Under the pieces are notes generated by a model. That model ran no database searches. It saw only the letters and a list, made by a program, of their open reading frames with translations, and was not told where the DNA came from. The position numbers and the translations under genes are program-made. Shown piece after piece: positions 33,636-41,656 of a DNA stretch of 64,000 bases. The stretch is from Flavobacteriales bacterium (GTDB lineage Bacteria > Bacteroidota > Bacteroidia > Flavobacteriales_F > PHOS-HE28): assembly GCA_016703105.1 (NCBI GenBank), contig JADJCS010000016.1, positions 62,001 through 126,000 on the forward strand, written 5' to 3'. Within the stretch, counting starts at the first letter, position 1, and every line of letters starts with the position of its first letter.

Positions 33636-35515
33636 GGTGCGGGCGGTTGCACCGTGAGCGTATTTCGGAGCAGGTTGCCGTTGAATTGCTGGATGGCCGC
33701 TTGGGTGCGTGTCAACATGTCGAAGGCGACCAGATCGCGCGGTTCGCCCGACGGACCGACGGTATCCGGACCAAGCGCTTCCATGCCCAGCAAGGTCGTG
33801 CCGTCGAACCCGATCTGGTACCGATCACCGATCATGTGATAGATCTGGTTGCTCGCCATCACCGCGTACGGCGGGCTGCCTGGCCGAAGTGCGCTGTGGC
33901 CGAAACTGAAGAAGGGTGCTCGGTAGCCGATGAGGTCCAACGTGGTAGGAAGGATGTCGATGTGCTGCGTCACGCGCGCTTGAGCGCTCGGCGGCAAATA
34001 GGCGGGCATATGGTAGACCAGAGGTATCCAGTAGTCGATCGCCTTGCTGTAGTTCTGCCCGCTGCGTTCCAGGTCCGCGGTGTGGTCGGCGGTGATCACG
34101 AAGAGCGTATTGCGGAACCAGGGCTGGCTGCGCGCGGCGTTGAAGAAGCGGCGCAGGGCCTCATCGGTGTAGCGCAACGTGGGATGGATCTTCTGTGTGC
34201 CACCCGCGAACTGTGCCGCCAGATCCGGAGGTAGATGGTAAGGATGGTGACTGCTCAGCGTGAACACGCAGCTCATGAAAGGCTGTTGTTCCCTCGTCAG
34301 TTCGTTGGCGAAGAACTGCAGGAAGGGCGCGTCCCAGATCCCCCAATGCCCGTCGTAGTGTTCCTGCACAGGGTACTCGTTCCGCCCCACATAGCGTTGG
34401 AATCCGGCGCTGCGCGCGAAGCCATCGAAGCCCATTGTGCCGTTGTTCCCGCCGTGGTAGAAGCTGGTGGCATAGCCTTCCGCAGCGAGCACGCTCGCGA
34501 TCGAGGTGAAGGGCTGCTGCGCGTAGTTGGACGTGATGAAGGCCTCGTCCATCAACTCCGGTATGGAGGCGAGCACGGCGGGGACCCCATCGATGCTGCG
34601 TCGCCCGTTCGCGTAGGCCTGGGTCATCGTGAGGCTCTGCTCCATCAACTCATCTAAGAAGGGCATGTAGCCCGATCCGCCAGAGAGTTTGGCACTGTAC
34701 GCCGCGCTGAAGCTCTCCAGGATGATCACCACCACATTGGGCCGAGCGGGGATATGGAGCGCAGGCGCGGTCGGCAAGGGATAGTGCTGGATCACAGGCC
34801 AGAGGAGATCGGCCTGGGGCTGGGCCATGTAGATGCGTTCCTCCAGCACGGGCTTGCCCAAGCTGTTCAGGATAGTGAACGGTGTATTGAGCACCACTGG
34901 AACGAAGTGGGCGGGCGCATAGCTCGCCGCCGCCATCACTTGCAAGGGCATGAGTTGTAGCCCACCGCGCGAACCGATCGCGATCAACACAATGGCCACC
35001 GCCCGCCATACGATAGACCGCCAGAGGGGAAGCGCTTCCCCTCGGTCCAAACGCGCCAAGCGCCCATAGCCCCACCACAGCGACCACAGCAGCGCGATGA
35101 AAAGCAGGGCGATGTACCAATAGTCGCGCAGGAAGGCGGGGGCCAGGTTCACCGTATCGCTGCCTGCCATCAGGATTTCAAAATCCGCTGTGCTGCGTTT
35201 CAGACTGAACTTGTAGTACTCCAGGTCCACACAGGCGAAGAACAAGCCGATCGCATTGATGACGAGGAAGACCAGACGTTGAGCCCTCGCCCCACCCCCG
35301 GTGGGTCTTGGGAGGAACAGCACGAACGCCACCCACGGCAGGTTGAGCCAGGCCAGCGCGCTGATATCGAAGCGCAGGCCTCCCAGAAAAGCGGAGATGG
35401 GAACCGCGCTGAACTGATCCGCGTTCAGCCACACGAAGCACAGCCGAAGGATGGAGTAACCCACCAGCATCAGCGCGAAGCGTGCGAGCAGGACGAGCAG
35501 AGGACCGCGGAACAT
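33632..35515 (-). CDS. LTA-synthase-family membrane sulfatase / phosphoglycerol transferase-like
   Basis: A 627-residue protein. Five membrane helices occupy residues about 5-200, followed by an extracytoplasmic alkaline-phosphatase-fold domain from about 265 (NVVVIILESFSAAYSAKLSG, the metal-binding start), FYHGGNNGTMGFDGFARSAG, LSSHHPYHLPPD and VITADHTADLER. The nucleophile Thr/Ser of the family would lie in SLTMTQAYANG. The family transfers phosphoglycerol or phosphoethanolamine to glycans or lipids. The ATG at 35515 lies five bases from a TACATTCG element. The longer open frame upstream is non-coding. It is followed by the overlapping lipid kinase. Confidence 0.88.
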   Translation of the reverse strand: MFRGPLLVLLARFALMLVGYSILRLCFVWLNADQFSAVPISAFLGGLRFDISALAWLNLPWVAFVLFLPRPTGGGARAQRLVFLVINAIGLFFACVDLEYYKFSLKRSTADFEILMAGSDTVNLAPAFLRDYWYIALLFIALLWSLWWGYGRLARLDRGEALPLWRSIVWRAVAIVLIAIGSRGGLQLMPLQVMAAASYAPAHFVPVVLNTPFTILNSLGKPVLEERIYMAQPQADLLWPVIQHYPLPTAPALHIPARPNVVVIILESFSAAYSAKLSGGSGYMPFLDELMEQSLTMTQAYANGRRSIDGVPAVLASIPELMDEAFITSNYAQQPFTSIASVLAAEGYATSFYHGGNNGTMGFDGFARSAGFQRYVGRNEYPVQEHYDGHWGIWDAPFLQFFANELTREQQPFMSCVFTLSSHHPYHLPPDLAAQFAGGTQKIHPTLRYTDEALRRFFNAARSQPWFRNTLFVITADHTADLERSGQNYSKAIDYWIPLVYHMPAYLPPSAQARVTQHIDILPTTLDLIGYRAPFFSFGHSALRPGSPPYAVMASNQIYHMIGDRYQIGFDGTTLLGMEALGPDTVGPSGEPRDLVAFDMLTRTQAAIQQFNGNLLRNTLTVQPPAP

Positions 35516-35520
35516 CGCGG

Positions 35521-35528
35521 CGAATGTA
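35521..35528 (-). promoter_or_regulatory. -7-like element for the sulfatase / lipid kinase operon
   Basis: On the minus strand TACATTCG (one mismatch from TANNTTTG) ends five bases before the ATG at 35515. Confidence 0.5.
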
Positions 35529-35636
35529 GCGGGCTCACGGCGCAGGGGCTGTAGATAGGCGCAGGGGCAGGAGCAGGCGCAAGTGCACAGGGTACTTGCC
35601 TCCTGCCCCTGCGCCTGCCTCCTGACCGCACACGGA

Positions 35637-35644
35637 TACCTTTG
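35637..35644 (+). promoter_or_regulatory. -7 element of the E1 dehydrogenase gene
   Basis: TACCTTTG matches TANNTTTG exactly and ends 17 bases before the ATG at 35662. It is back to back with the sulfatase promoter about 110 bases away. Confidence 0.6.
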
Positions 35645-35661
35645 CGCCACGCACCCCAAGA

Positions 35662-37704
35662 ATGTCCACGTTGACCACCGAAGACCGCCAGCTCCACTAC
35701 GAGCGCGGCAGCCACGACGACGCCTTCCTGCTCCAGACCTACGAGAAGCTCGTCTTCCCGCGCATCATCGAGGAGAAGATGCTCAGCCTGCTGCGTCAGG
35801 GCAAGATCAGCAAGTGGTTCAGCGGCATCGGCCAGGAAGCCATCAGCGTTGGGGCGGCTATGGTGCTCCAGCAGGACGAGTACATCCTGCCCATGCACCG
35901 CAACCTCGGCGTCTTCACCACGCGGGGCATGCCCTTCGCGAAGCTCTTCGCGCAATGGCAGGGCAAGGCCACCGGCTACAGCAAGGGCCGCGAGCGCAGC
36001 TTCCACTTCGGCAGTCAGGAGCACAAAGTGGTGGGCATGATCAGCCACCTCGGTCCACAAATGGGCATCGCTGACGGCATCGCGCTGGCGCACAAGCTGA
36101 AGAAGGAGAACCGTTGCACGATCGTCTTCACCGGCGACGGTGCCACCAGCGAAGGGGACTTCCACGAGAGCGTGAACGTGGCGGCGGTATGGGACCTGCC
36201 CGTGCTCTTCATCATCGAGAACAACGGCTACGGACTCAGCACGCCCAGCAGCGAGCAGTTCCGCATGAAGAGCTTCACCGACAAGGCCATCGGCTACGGC
36301 ATCGAAGCGGTGCAGATCGCCGGCAACAACATCCTGGAGGTCTACAACAACCTCGCGAAGCTGGCCGACAGCGTGCGCGAGAACCCGCGGCCGATCCTGG
36401 TGGAGTGCATCACCTTCCGCATGCGCGGCCACGAGGAAGCGAGCGGAACGAAGTACGTGCCCAAGGAACTCTTCGAGGAATGGGGCAAGAAGGACCCCGT
36501 GATGAACTACGAGGCGTGGCTGCTGAAGACCGGTGTGCTGAGCATCGCTTCGCGCGATGAGATCCGCACGCGCCTGAAGGACAGTATCGAGGACGATCTG
36601 AAGCATGCGTTCGAGGAACCGGAGCCGGTACCTGTTGAAGAGGTGGAGGTGGGTGATGTGTACGCACCAGTTGTCAGTTCTCAGTTGTCAGTCCTCAGTG
36701 AGCCGCCCCTGACAACTGACAACCAGCAACTGACAACCCCTGCCCGCGAGATCCGCATGATCGACGCGATCCAGGAGGGCATGGCGCAAAGCATGGAGCG
36801 TCACGCCAACCTCGTGTTGATGGGCCAGGACATCGCGGAGTACGGCGGTGCGTTCAAGATCACCGATGGTTTCGTGGAGCGCTTCGGCAAGGACCGTGTG
36901 CGCAACACGCCGCTTTGCGAGAGCGCCATCCTCGGTGCGGCGCTCGGGCTCAGCATTAAGGGCATGAAGGCCATGATGGAGATGCAGTTCGCCGACTTCG
37001 TCAGCGAAGGCATGACGCAGATCTGCAACAACTTCGCGAAAATGCACTACCGCTGGGGGCAGAACGCTGACGTGGTGGTGCGCATGCCCACCGGCGCCGG
37101 AGTGGGAGCGGGGCCCTTCCACAGCCAGAGCAATGAGATGTGGTTCGTGAAAACGCCCGGATTGAAAGTGGTTTACCCGAGCAACCCCTACGATGCCAAA
37201 GGCCTGCTCATGACCGCCTTCGACGATCCCAACCCGGTGATGTTCTTTGAGCACAAGGCGATGTACCGCAGCATCAGCGGTCCCGTGCCCGAGCAGCCCT
37301 ACGGCATTCCCTTCGGCCAGGCGAACGTGGTGCGCGAAGGCAAGGACCTATCCATCATCACCTACGGCATGGGCGTGCATTGGGCCGTGGACGTGCAGAA
37401 GGAAACCGGTCTCGACATCGAGATCATTGATCTACGCACATTGGTACCACTGGATGTGGACACCATCATCACCAGCGTGAAGAAGACCGGCAAAGCCCTC
37501 GTGCTGCACGAGGACACCCTCACCGCCGGCATGGGCGGCGAGATCAGCGCGCTGATCAACGAGCGCGCCTTTGAACACCTTGATGCGCCCGTGGTGCGCG
37601 TGGCGAGTTGGGATACACCGGTGCCCTTTGCCATCCCGCTGGAGCAGGGCTTCCTGCCGAAGGGGAGGTTGAAGGCGGCGGTGGAAAAACTCGCTGGTTA
37701 TTGA
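35662..37704 (+). CDS. Fused alpha/beta E1 of a 2-oxoacid dehydrogenase complex (branched-chain type)
   Basis: A 680-residue fusion. Residues about 20-330 are the E1-alpha part with the thiamine-diphosphate motif GDGATSEGDFHESVNVAAVW near 158 and IENNGYGLSTPSS. Residues about 360-680 are E1-beta (QDIAEYGGAFKITDGF, then RVRNTPLCESAILGAALGLS, and the terminal SWDTPVPFAIPLE). The complex decarboxylates 2-oxoacids, most likely branched-chain ones, and passes the acyl group to lipoyl-E2. Such fusions are common in Bacteroidota. The linker, residues about 336-358, is encoded by a palindromic heptamer repeat that also occurs as intergenic DNA in other bacteria. The 3' end of this gene is present again, diverged, at 38347-38535 and in trace at 38829. 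Confidence 0.93.
   Translation: MSTLTTEDRQLHYERGSHDDAFLLQTYEKLVFPRIIEEKMLSLLRQGKISKWFSGIGQEAISVGAAMVLQQDEYILPMHRNLGVFTTRGMPFAKLFAQWQGKATGYSKGRERSFHFGSQEHKVVGMISHLGPQMGIADGIALAHKLKKENRCTIVFTGDGATSEGDFHESVNVAAVWDLPVLFIIENNGYGLSTPSSEQFRMKSFTDKAIGYGIEAVQIAGNNILEVYNNLAKLADSVRENPRPILVECITFRMRGHEEASGTKYVPKELFEEWGKKDPVMNYEAWLLKTGVLSIASRDEIRTRLKDSIEDDLKHAFEEPEPVPVEEVEVGDVYAPVVSSQLSVLSEPPLTTDNQQLTTPAREIRMIDAIQEGMAQSMERHANLVLMGQDIAEYGGAFKITDGFVERFGKDRVRNTPLCESAILGAALGLSIKGMKAMMEMQFADFVSEGMTQICNNFAKMHYRWGQNADVVVRMPTGAGVGAGPFHSQSNEMWFVKTPGLKVVYPSNPYDAKGLLMTAFDDPNPVMFFEHKAMYRSISGPVPEQPYGIPFGQANVVREGKDLSIITYGMGVHWAVDVQKETGLDIEIIDLRTLVPLDVDTIITSVKKTGKALVLHEDTLTAGMGGEISALINERAFEHLDAPVVRVASWDTPVPFAIPLEQGFLPKGRLKAAVEKLAGY
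36668..36737. repeat. Palindromic heptamer repeat inside the E1 gene
   Basis: CAGTTGTCAGTTCTCAGTTG and following bases (36668-36692) and CTGACAACTGACAACCAGCA with following bases (36709-36737) are inverted runs of the heptamer-like unit GTCAGTT/AACTGAC. The insertion stays in frame and encodes a Ser/Leu/Thr/Asn/Gln-rich linker (SSQLSVLSEPPLTTDNQQLT). Confidence 0.8.
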
Positions 37705-37713
37705 ACGGCACCA

Positions 37714-37721
37714 TAGCTTTG
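37714..37721 (+). promoter_or_regulatory. -7 element of the hicBA pair
   Basis: TAGCTTTG matches TANNTTTG exactly, ends seven bases before the hicB-like ATG and starts nine bases after the E1 stop. The pair thus carries its own promoter. Confidence 0.65.
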
Positions 37722-37728
37722 GTCAACC

Positions 37729-38115
37729 ATGAGCAAGCTCGGATTCGCAGGCAAGTTCCCCGGTGGCAAGGGTCATGTGGAAGTGAAGCTCTCCTTGTTG
37801 AAGTTCAAGGAGGACGGCATTGTCTTCATCTATAGCCCATCTCTGGACCTTACCGGCTATGGTCGTGACGGCCGTAGCGCGAAGCGTTCCTTCGAAGTGA
37901 CGATGGAGGAGTTCGTGAACTACACCACGCACAAGGGAACCTTGGAGAAGGAATTGAAGCGGCTCGGATGGAAGGTCGGCGGCAGCAAGCGCGCACCGAA
38001 ATTCCAGCAGCCCTTTTTGGACGAATTGTTCAAGGCACGACCCTATCTCGGCGAGATCTTCCGCGAGAAGGAGTTCCAGCGCTACGATGAGGAGGTGATG
38101 TTCCCGGCAGCCTGA
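37729..38115 (+). CDS. HicB-like antitoxin
   Basis: A 128-residue protein with the Bacteroidota HicB-like pattern: LLKFKEDGIVFIYSPSLDLT, then GYGRDGRSAKRSFEVTMEEF and VNYTTHKGTLEKELKRLGWK. The partial RNase-H-like fold is thus represented, while the C-terminal DNA-binding part is short and basic (GGSKRAPKFQQPFLDEL). The gene precedes a HicA-like toxin with 28 bases between the stop and the toxin's TTG. It lies immediately after the E1 gene, with its own promoter, and is the first gene of the accessory island. Confidence 0.75.
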   Translation: MSKLGFAGKFPGGKGHVEVKLSLLKFKEDGIVFIYSPSLDLTGYGRDGRSAKRSFEVTMEEFVNYTTHKGTLEKELKRLGWKVGGSKRAPKFQQPFLDELFKARPYLGEIFREKEFQRYDEEVMFPAA

Positions 38116-38143
38116 GCATGTCGCCCGGCCTGCGGAACTACCG

Positions 38144-38350
38144 TTGCGCCGTTACCGGAAATATCTTGAAGAACTGGGTTGCAAGTGCGCGCGCACGAAA
38201 GGCGGCCATGAGCATTGGACCCGCGCCGACCTGAACCGGCCGATCACGCTCCAAAGCCATATCGACCCGGTGCCGGAGTTCATCGTGCGACAGCACCTGC
38301 GCTACCTTGGCATGGAACGGGAGCAATTCGAAAAGCACTTCGGCCGATGA
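38144..38350 (+). CDS. HicA-like mRNA interferase toxin
   Basis: A 68-residue double-stranded RNA-binding-fold protein typical of HicA: YRKYLEELGCKCARTKGGHE, with the catalytic His in the TKGGHEHW segment, then RPITLQSHIDPVPEFIVRQH and LRYLGMEREQFEKHF. HicA cleaves mRNA until held by HicB. No ATG is in frame; TTG 38144 is the most plausible start, though the frame stays open upstream to about 38114. Its stop TGA overlaps the ATG of the E1-tail copy that follows. Confidence 0.8.
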   Translation: MRRYRKYLEELGCKCARTKGGHEHWTRADLNRPITLQSHIDPVPEFIVRQHLRYLGMEREQFEKHFGR

Positions 38351-38535
38351 CAATGGACGATCGATTTGACGAGCACGCCTTCGAACACCTCGACGCACCT
38401 GTGGTGCGCGCCTGCCCCGACGTGTCGGTGGTGGCGAGTTGGGATACGCCCGTGCCCTTCGCTATCCCGCTGGAGAACGGCTTCCTGCCAAAAGGAAGGC
38501 TGAAGGTGGCGGTGGAGCGGTTGGTGGGGTATTGA
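38347..38535 (+). pseudogene. Diverged duplicate of the E1 gene 3' end
   Basis: This 62-codon frame repeats the last about 48 codons of the E1 gene. EHAFEHLDAPVVR and ASWDTPVPFAIPLENGFLPK match ERAFEHLDAPVVR and ASWDTPVPFAIPLEQGFLPK of the full gene. By eye the nucleotide identity is about 82 %, and differences are mostly silent, so it is not a fresh duplication but the tail of a related E1 gene. An 18-base in-frame insertion (ACPDVSV) interrupts it. The ATG overlaps the hicA stop, so a small peptide could be made, but no catalytic part is present. Confidence 0.85.
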
Positions 38536-38543
38536 TCCTGCGA

Positions 38544-38836
38544 ATGGGAGTGTTCCGATTTCAAGCAATTGCCGACTGGTTATCAAATCAGGCGAAGAGG
38601 CTTGAAGCTTCAGGGCTTATCGTTGAATGGCAGACGATTGATCTCCCAGTATGAAGCGTAAGGTTGCGCGTTGAAAGCTCAACCCACATCGGTGAGATTG
38701 TAGTCTGGGCTGAACGCGGCATGGTCTCAATAAGCGTCGCGGAGTTCAACGGAGCCTTCGTCCTGACCAGAACTTCGAAATGACAGCTAGCGACTATAGC
38801 CGGTTCGATGATGTTCTGAAGTACTTTCAAGTTTGA
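38544..38836 (+). pseudogene. Broken immunity-protein-like gene (TriTu-type resemblance)
   Basis: From the ATG at 38544 the frame reads FRFQAIADWLSNQAKRLEAS, then a TGA at 38652. It continues in the same frame with RVESSTHIGEIVVWAERGMV and FNGAFVLTRTSK to a second stop, and the last part ASDYSRFDDVLKYFQV is in another frame (ATG 38780 to TGA 38836). Read together it resembles small immunity proteins of the TriTu kind (helical start, IGEIVVWAERG strand block, acidic end), from memory only. One in-frame stop plus one frameshift make it a pseudogene. It lies between two copies of the E1 gene tail. Confidence 0.5.
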
Positions 38837-38864
38837 AGGTGGCGGTGGACAGGTGGTGGGTGTT
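38829..38864 (+). repeat. Short third copy of the E1 gene 3' end
   Basis: GAAGGTGGCGGTGGA (38835-38849) and the following GGTGGTGGGTGTTGA correspond to the last about 36 bases of the E1-tail copy at 38500-38535. It overlaps the end of the pseudogene and stops where the next ORF begins. Confidence 0.55.
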
Positions 38865-38891
38865 GAACGAGATGCACAATTGAGCCTGTTT

Positions 38892-39149
38892 ATGACGCTT
38901 GAGCAACGCGTTGAGCGAATGCCGGAGGAACGTCGCTGGGCGTTGGCTCTACGGTTAGTGAGCGCGGCGCTACCAATATGGGAAGTACATACGTCAGGAA
39001 GGCCAATTGAGTACCGAGATTCTGTCGTTGGCTTGGCCCACGAGATTGCACCTGATTTGTTGCGCCGGAGTATTGCATCGATGACCAGATTCGTTAGTAC
39101 GCCGTGGTTCCTCAGACGGATTTCAGCACGTAGGAATTGCTGCGGATAA
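38892..39149 (+). pseudogene. Possible decayed immunity-like gene
   Basis: The frame gives MTLEQRVERMPEERRWALAL, RLVSAALPIWEVH, YRDSVVGLAHEIAPDLLRRS and then loses character after about residue 70. Another frame continues with LRIKDEFTDPIVSLKDSDFD at about 39140-39200. The pattern looks like a small helical protein with a frameshift near 39105-39140. I do not recognise the family. Composition is lower in GC than the core genes. It belongs to the same decayed island as hicBA. Confidence 0.35.
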
Positions 39150-39189
39150 AGGATGAATTCACGGATCCGATCGTCTCGCTAAAAGACAG

Positions 39190-39286
39190 TGACTTTGACC
39201 CCCACGTTGACGCTCGCGTCCTCGCGAGTGTCGCATTCACTTAGGGCCTCTGGCCTGTCCCAACAGGTTACTTGCTAAGCTCTCGC
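39190..39286. repeat. REP-like repeats
   Basis: TTTGACCCCCACGTTGACGC (39192-39211), CTCGCGTCCTCGCGAG (39211-39226) and CTTAGGGCCTCTGGCCTGTC (39239-39258) are short palindromic pieces. Matching forms (TGACCCCCGTTGACGCTTAG, CTAAGGGCCTTCAGCCCGTC) occur at 39637-39695, on the other side of the frameshifted membrane gene. Confidence 0.5.
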
Positions 39287-39569
39287 TTAGCCAAGCCAGA
39301 ACATGACGACAACGCCCAGAATGCCAAACGCCCAGCCTTGGTCTTTTTCATCCTTCCTCTTAAACAACATGAAAAGTGCGATGCTTGAGAAAATGGTACT
39401 TATGGCCAGGGCCGCTATCACTTGTGATGGCTAAGGCGTCAAGTTGTTCAAGTTGAGCTGCGGTATCAGAAGCTTGGGCAGCGATCTTCTCTATCCGATA
39501 CTGCGACCACCATCGAAGACCGATGAAGGAGACCACTGCTAGTGAAAGGAGAACAGGACCGCGCTTCAT
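39287..39569 (-). pseudogene. Frameshifted small membrane protein gene
   Basis: From ATG 39569 the frame reads MKRGPVLLSLAVVSFIGLRW (one membrane helix), then YRIEKIAAQASDTAAQLEQL, and then becomes nonsense. A shifted frame continues with VIAALAISTIFSSIALFMLF and KRKDEKDQGWAFGILGVVV, a clear pair of membrane helices, to a TAA at 39287-39289. The total length is not a multiple of three, so one indel near 39430 separates the parts. Restored, it would be a protein of about 93 residues with three helices. It is flanked on both sides by REP-like repeats. Confidence 0.6.
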
Positions 39570-39776
39570 CCGACTTCAATAGTAAGGGATGAGATGCGTG
39601 CCACCAAGCTGACCCCTCCGCTGGCGCGGATCTGTGACCCCCGTTGACGCTTAGCTCCAGCCGAGTGTCTTGTTCGCTAAGGGCCTTCAGCCCGTCGCAA
39701 TGATCGTCGGGCCGTAGGCCCTAGGATGATACGCACTCGCGGAACACGCGAGCGCGAACAGCCGGGGCCTGGGAAA
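39570..39776. repeat. REP-like intergenic region
   Basis: About 200 bases without a gene. They contain TGACCCCCGTTGACGC at about 39638, CTAAGGGCCTTCAGCCCGTC at about 39676, the palindrome GGGCCGTAGGCCCTAGG at about 39709 and the stem CTCGCGGAACACGCGAG at about 39734-39750. These resemble the units at 39190-39260 and 6443-6500. Confidence 0.5.
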
Positions 39777-40424
39777 TCAAAGGTTTGTGAAAGTGTGTGA
39801 CACTCCGTCGGAGTGGTCATACCTCCTGAGACCCCATTCAGCCGCCATCTGATTGCAAAGGCCAATTATTTCCATGCGTTCCATCTCTCTATGTGAAAAG
39901 TCGGTTCTGATTCGAACGTAGACAATCGAAGTGGCGCCAAGAACGGAACGCATCTTGTCAAGGAGCCTCTTTGCTTTTGTAAAGGAGAGGTAATGAAGAA
40001 CATTGCTCACCACGACTAGACCATATTCAGGTAACTGACAATCGTAGTCACAGGCATCTACACTGTAGGTAAGGTGAAGTCTCTTTCGGAATAGTGACCT
40101 TTCGGTTATCTGCTGTATGACATCGCTATCATCGGTCTTGACTATGCTCCAAAGTGCTTCGAGAGAATGCTCACTCGGTGTGATTCCCTTATCGGCAAGC
40201 ATCTTCAAGGCGCGATTGGTTGCCGTTGTCTCTGATATTTCATCCACGCCTTCACAGTGAGGCGTACCAAACGCGTAGTGAAGGTTAAGCAGGGTTAGTC
40301 CTGTTGCACATCCAATGTCTAGAGCCGAGGACAAGCCACTGAGGCGCTGACGGATTTCTGGATCGATGGAGCCAGTGACCAAGTCTGAAAGCCAAGCCTC
40401 CTGACCAAGAGTATTTCGATTCAT
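39777..40424 (-). CDS. Class I SAM-dependent methyltransferase
   Basis: A 215-residue protein. Motif I is ALDIGCATGLTLLNL near residue 35, the acidic end of strand 2 is GVDEIS near 60, motif IV-like YGLVVVSNVLHYLSF near 135, and a C-terminal strand follows. The substrate is unknown. Composition is AT-richer than in core genes, with more A/T third positions. It lies at the edge of the decayed island, which suggests acquisition. A minus-strand TACAATTG box ends five bases before the ATG. Confidence 0.8.
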   Translation of the reverse strand: MNRNTLGQEAWLSDLVTGSIDPEIRQRLSGLSSALDIGCATGLTLLNLHYAFGTPHCEGVDEISETTATNRALKMLADKGITPSEHSLEALWSIVKTDDSDVIQQITERSLFRKRLHLTYSVDACDYDCQLPEYGLVVVSNVLHYLSFTKAKRLLDKMRSVLGATSIVYVRIRTDFSHREMERMEIIGLCNQMAAEWGLRRYDHSDGVSHTFTNL

Positions 40425-40491
40425 GGTTCAATTGTAACCTGAATTCGCCCCTCCGTGCCACACTCCATGGCAGCGGGTCTATCTTGAACCC

Positions 40492-41139
40492 GTGATCGCA
40501 TCCGTCCCCAAAGCCGCTGCGCTCTGCGGTGCTTTGCTGGCTGTTGCCTTCGTCCCCGCCCAGGGGCCACCGAAGGAAGCAGGCACCTTCCGGCAGCCCG
40601 ACCTTGTGGAACTCGTGAAGCTCGACCCCACGATCAAGCTCGACATCCGCTACGCGACGAAGAACAATTTCCTGGGAAGGCCGGTCTACAAGCAGGCGCG
40701 TGCCTTCCTGCAGCGTCCTGCGGCCGAGGCGCTGGTGCGTGTACACCAGGCGTTGAAGGCGCAGGGCTTCGGCTTGCTGGTCTTCGATGGCTACCGGCCC
40801 TGGCGCGTGACCAAGATCCTCTGGGACAGCACGCCCAAGGAGAAGAAGAGCTTCGTGGCCGACCCTGCGGTGGGTTCGCGGCATAACCGGGGATGCGCGG
40901 TGGACCTGACGCTGTTCGATCTCAATACCGGCCGAGCGGTGAAGATGCCCAGTGAATACGATGAGATGACGGAGCGGTCGTATCCGGACTATGCCTGCTC
41001 CACGCCGGAGGCGACGCGCCTGCGCGATCTATTGATCGCAGCGATGCGGGCAGAGGGCTTCACGGTCTTTCAGACCGAGTGGTGGCATTTCGACTTCAAG
41101 GACTGGAAGGAGTACGCGATCCTTGATCTTGACTTCTAG
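40492..41139 (+). CDS. VanX-like M15 D-Ala-D-Ala dipeptidase
   Basis: A 215-residue exported zinc dipeptidase. A signal peptide spans about residues 1-23. The metal site is SRHNRGCAVDLTL near residue 124 (His and Asp ligands), and the catalytic Glu and third ligand are in EWWHFDF near 196. The VanX-type substrate-binding Arg is in FDGYRPWRV near 97. It hydrolyses D-alanyl-D-alanine; without vanA/vanH or a regulator nearby, a peptidoglycan-recycling role is more likely than vancomycin resistance. The start codon is GTG at 40492; a TATCTTGA box lies about 8 bases before it. Confidence 0.93.
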   Translation: MIASVPKAAALCGALLAVAFVPAQGPPKEAGTFRQPDLVELVKLDPTIKLDIRYATKNNFLGRPVYKQARAFLQRPAAEALVRVHQALKAQGFGLLVFDGYRPWRVTKILWDSTPKEKKSFVADPAVGSRHNRGCAVDLTLFDLNTGRAVKMPSEYDEMTERSYPDYACSTPEATRLRDLLIAAMRAEGFTVFQTEWWHFDFKDWKEYAILDLDF

Positions 41140-41188
41140 GAGATCGTGGGGAGGTAGGTTCTAGCCGACGCAAGCTCTCGCGGTCGCC

Positions 41189-41656
41189 TCAGAATTGTAG
41201 CGCAAATCCCAGCCCGGAGGAGGATGGGCCGATGATCAGCCGGGACTCGCCGTGGAGTATGTCACGCAGTCTGGCGTTATAGGTCCCCACGGCGGTCGCC
41301 GCGTGACGCTTGTAGGAGGAGTTCAAGGTGATGCCGACCACGATGAGGCCGGCACCGATGCCTGCCATTATCCATTGCGGATCACCGCCGGCCACCGCAG
41401 CGCCCAGCGGCCACCCGACCAAAAAGCCTCCTACGCACCCGAAGGCCGTGGCGTAGTCATTGCTGCGCTTGGCCAGTCGCATGTGATCATAGGCGGCCGC
41501 ATCGTTCGACATGACATCCAGCAGCTGACGCGGCTTAAGCACCGTACCGTGCATGAGGAACTTGTTGCCATCGATCACGATGGTGTCCGCCACGCTCTGA
41601 CCCATAGCTGGAGCAGAGCAAGCCAACACCAGGGTCAACAGACCTATTTCGCGCAT
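41189..41656 (-). CDS. Hypothetical exported membrane-associated protein
   Basis: A 155-residue protein with a signal peptide (LLTLVLACSAPAMGQ), a Lys/Arg/Asn-rich segment (LAKRSNDYATAFGCVGGFLV) and two Gly-rich hydrophobic stretches (GWPLGAAVAGG and WIMAGIGAGLIVVGITL). It ends in a Phe as outer-membrane proteins often do (GLGFALQF). I do not recognise the family. A minus-strand CTAAATTG box lies about 25 bases before the ATG. Confidence 0.65.
   Translation of the reverse strand: MREIGLLTLVLACSAPAMGQSVADTIVIDGNKFLMHGTVLKPRQLLDVMSNDAAAYDHMRLAKRSNDYATAFGCVGGFLVGWPLGAAVAGGDPQWIMAGIGAGLIVVGITLNSSYKRHAATAVGTYNARLRDILHGESRLIIGPSSSGLGFALQF

Noticed and set aside
40492..41139. Vancomycin resistance determinant
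   Set aside because: VanX-like dipeptidase alone, without vanH, vanA or a two-component system, is common and not evidence of resistance.
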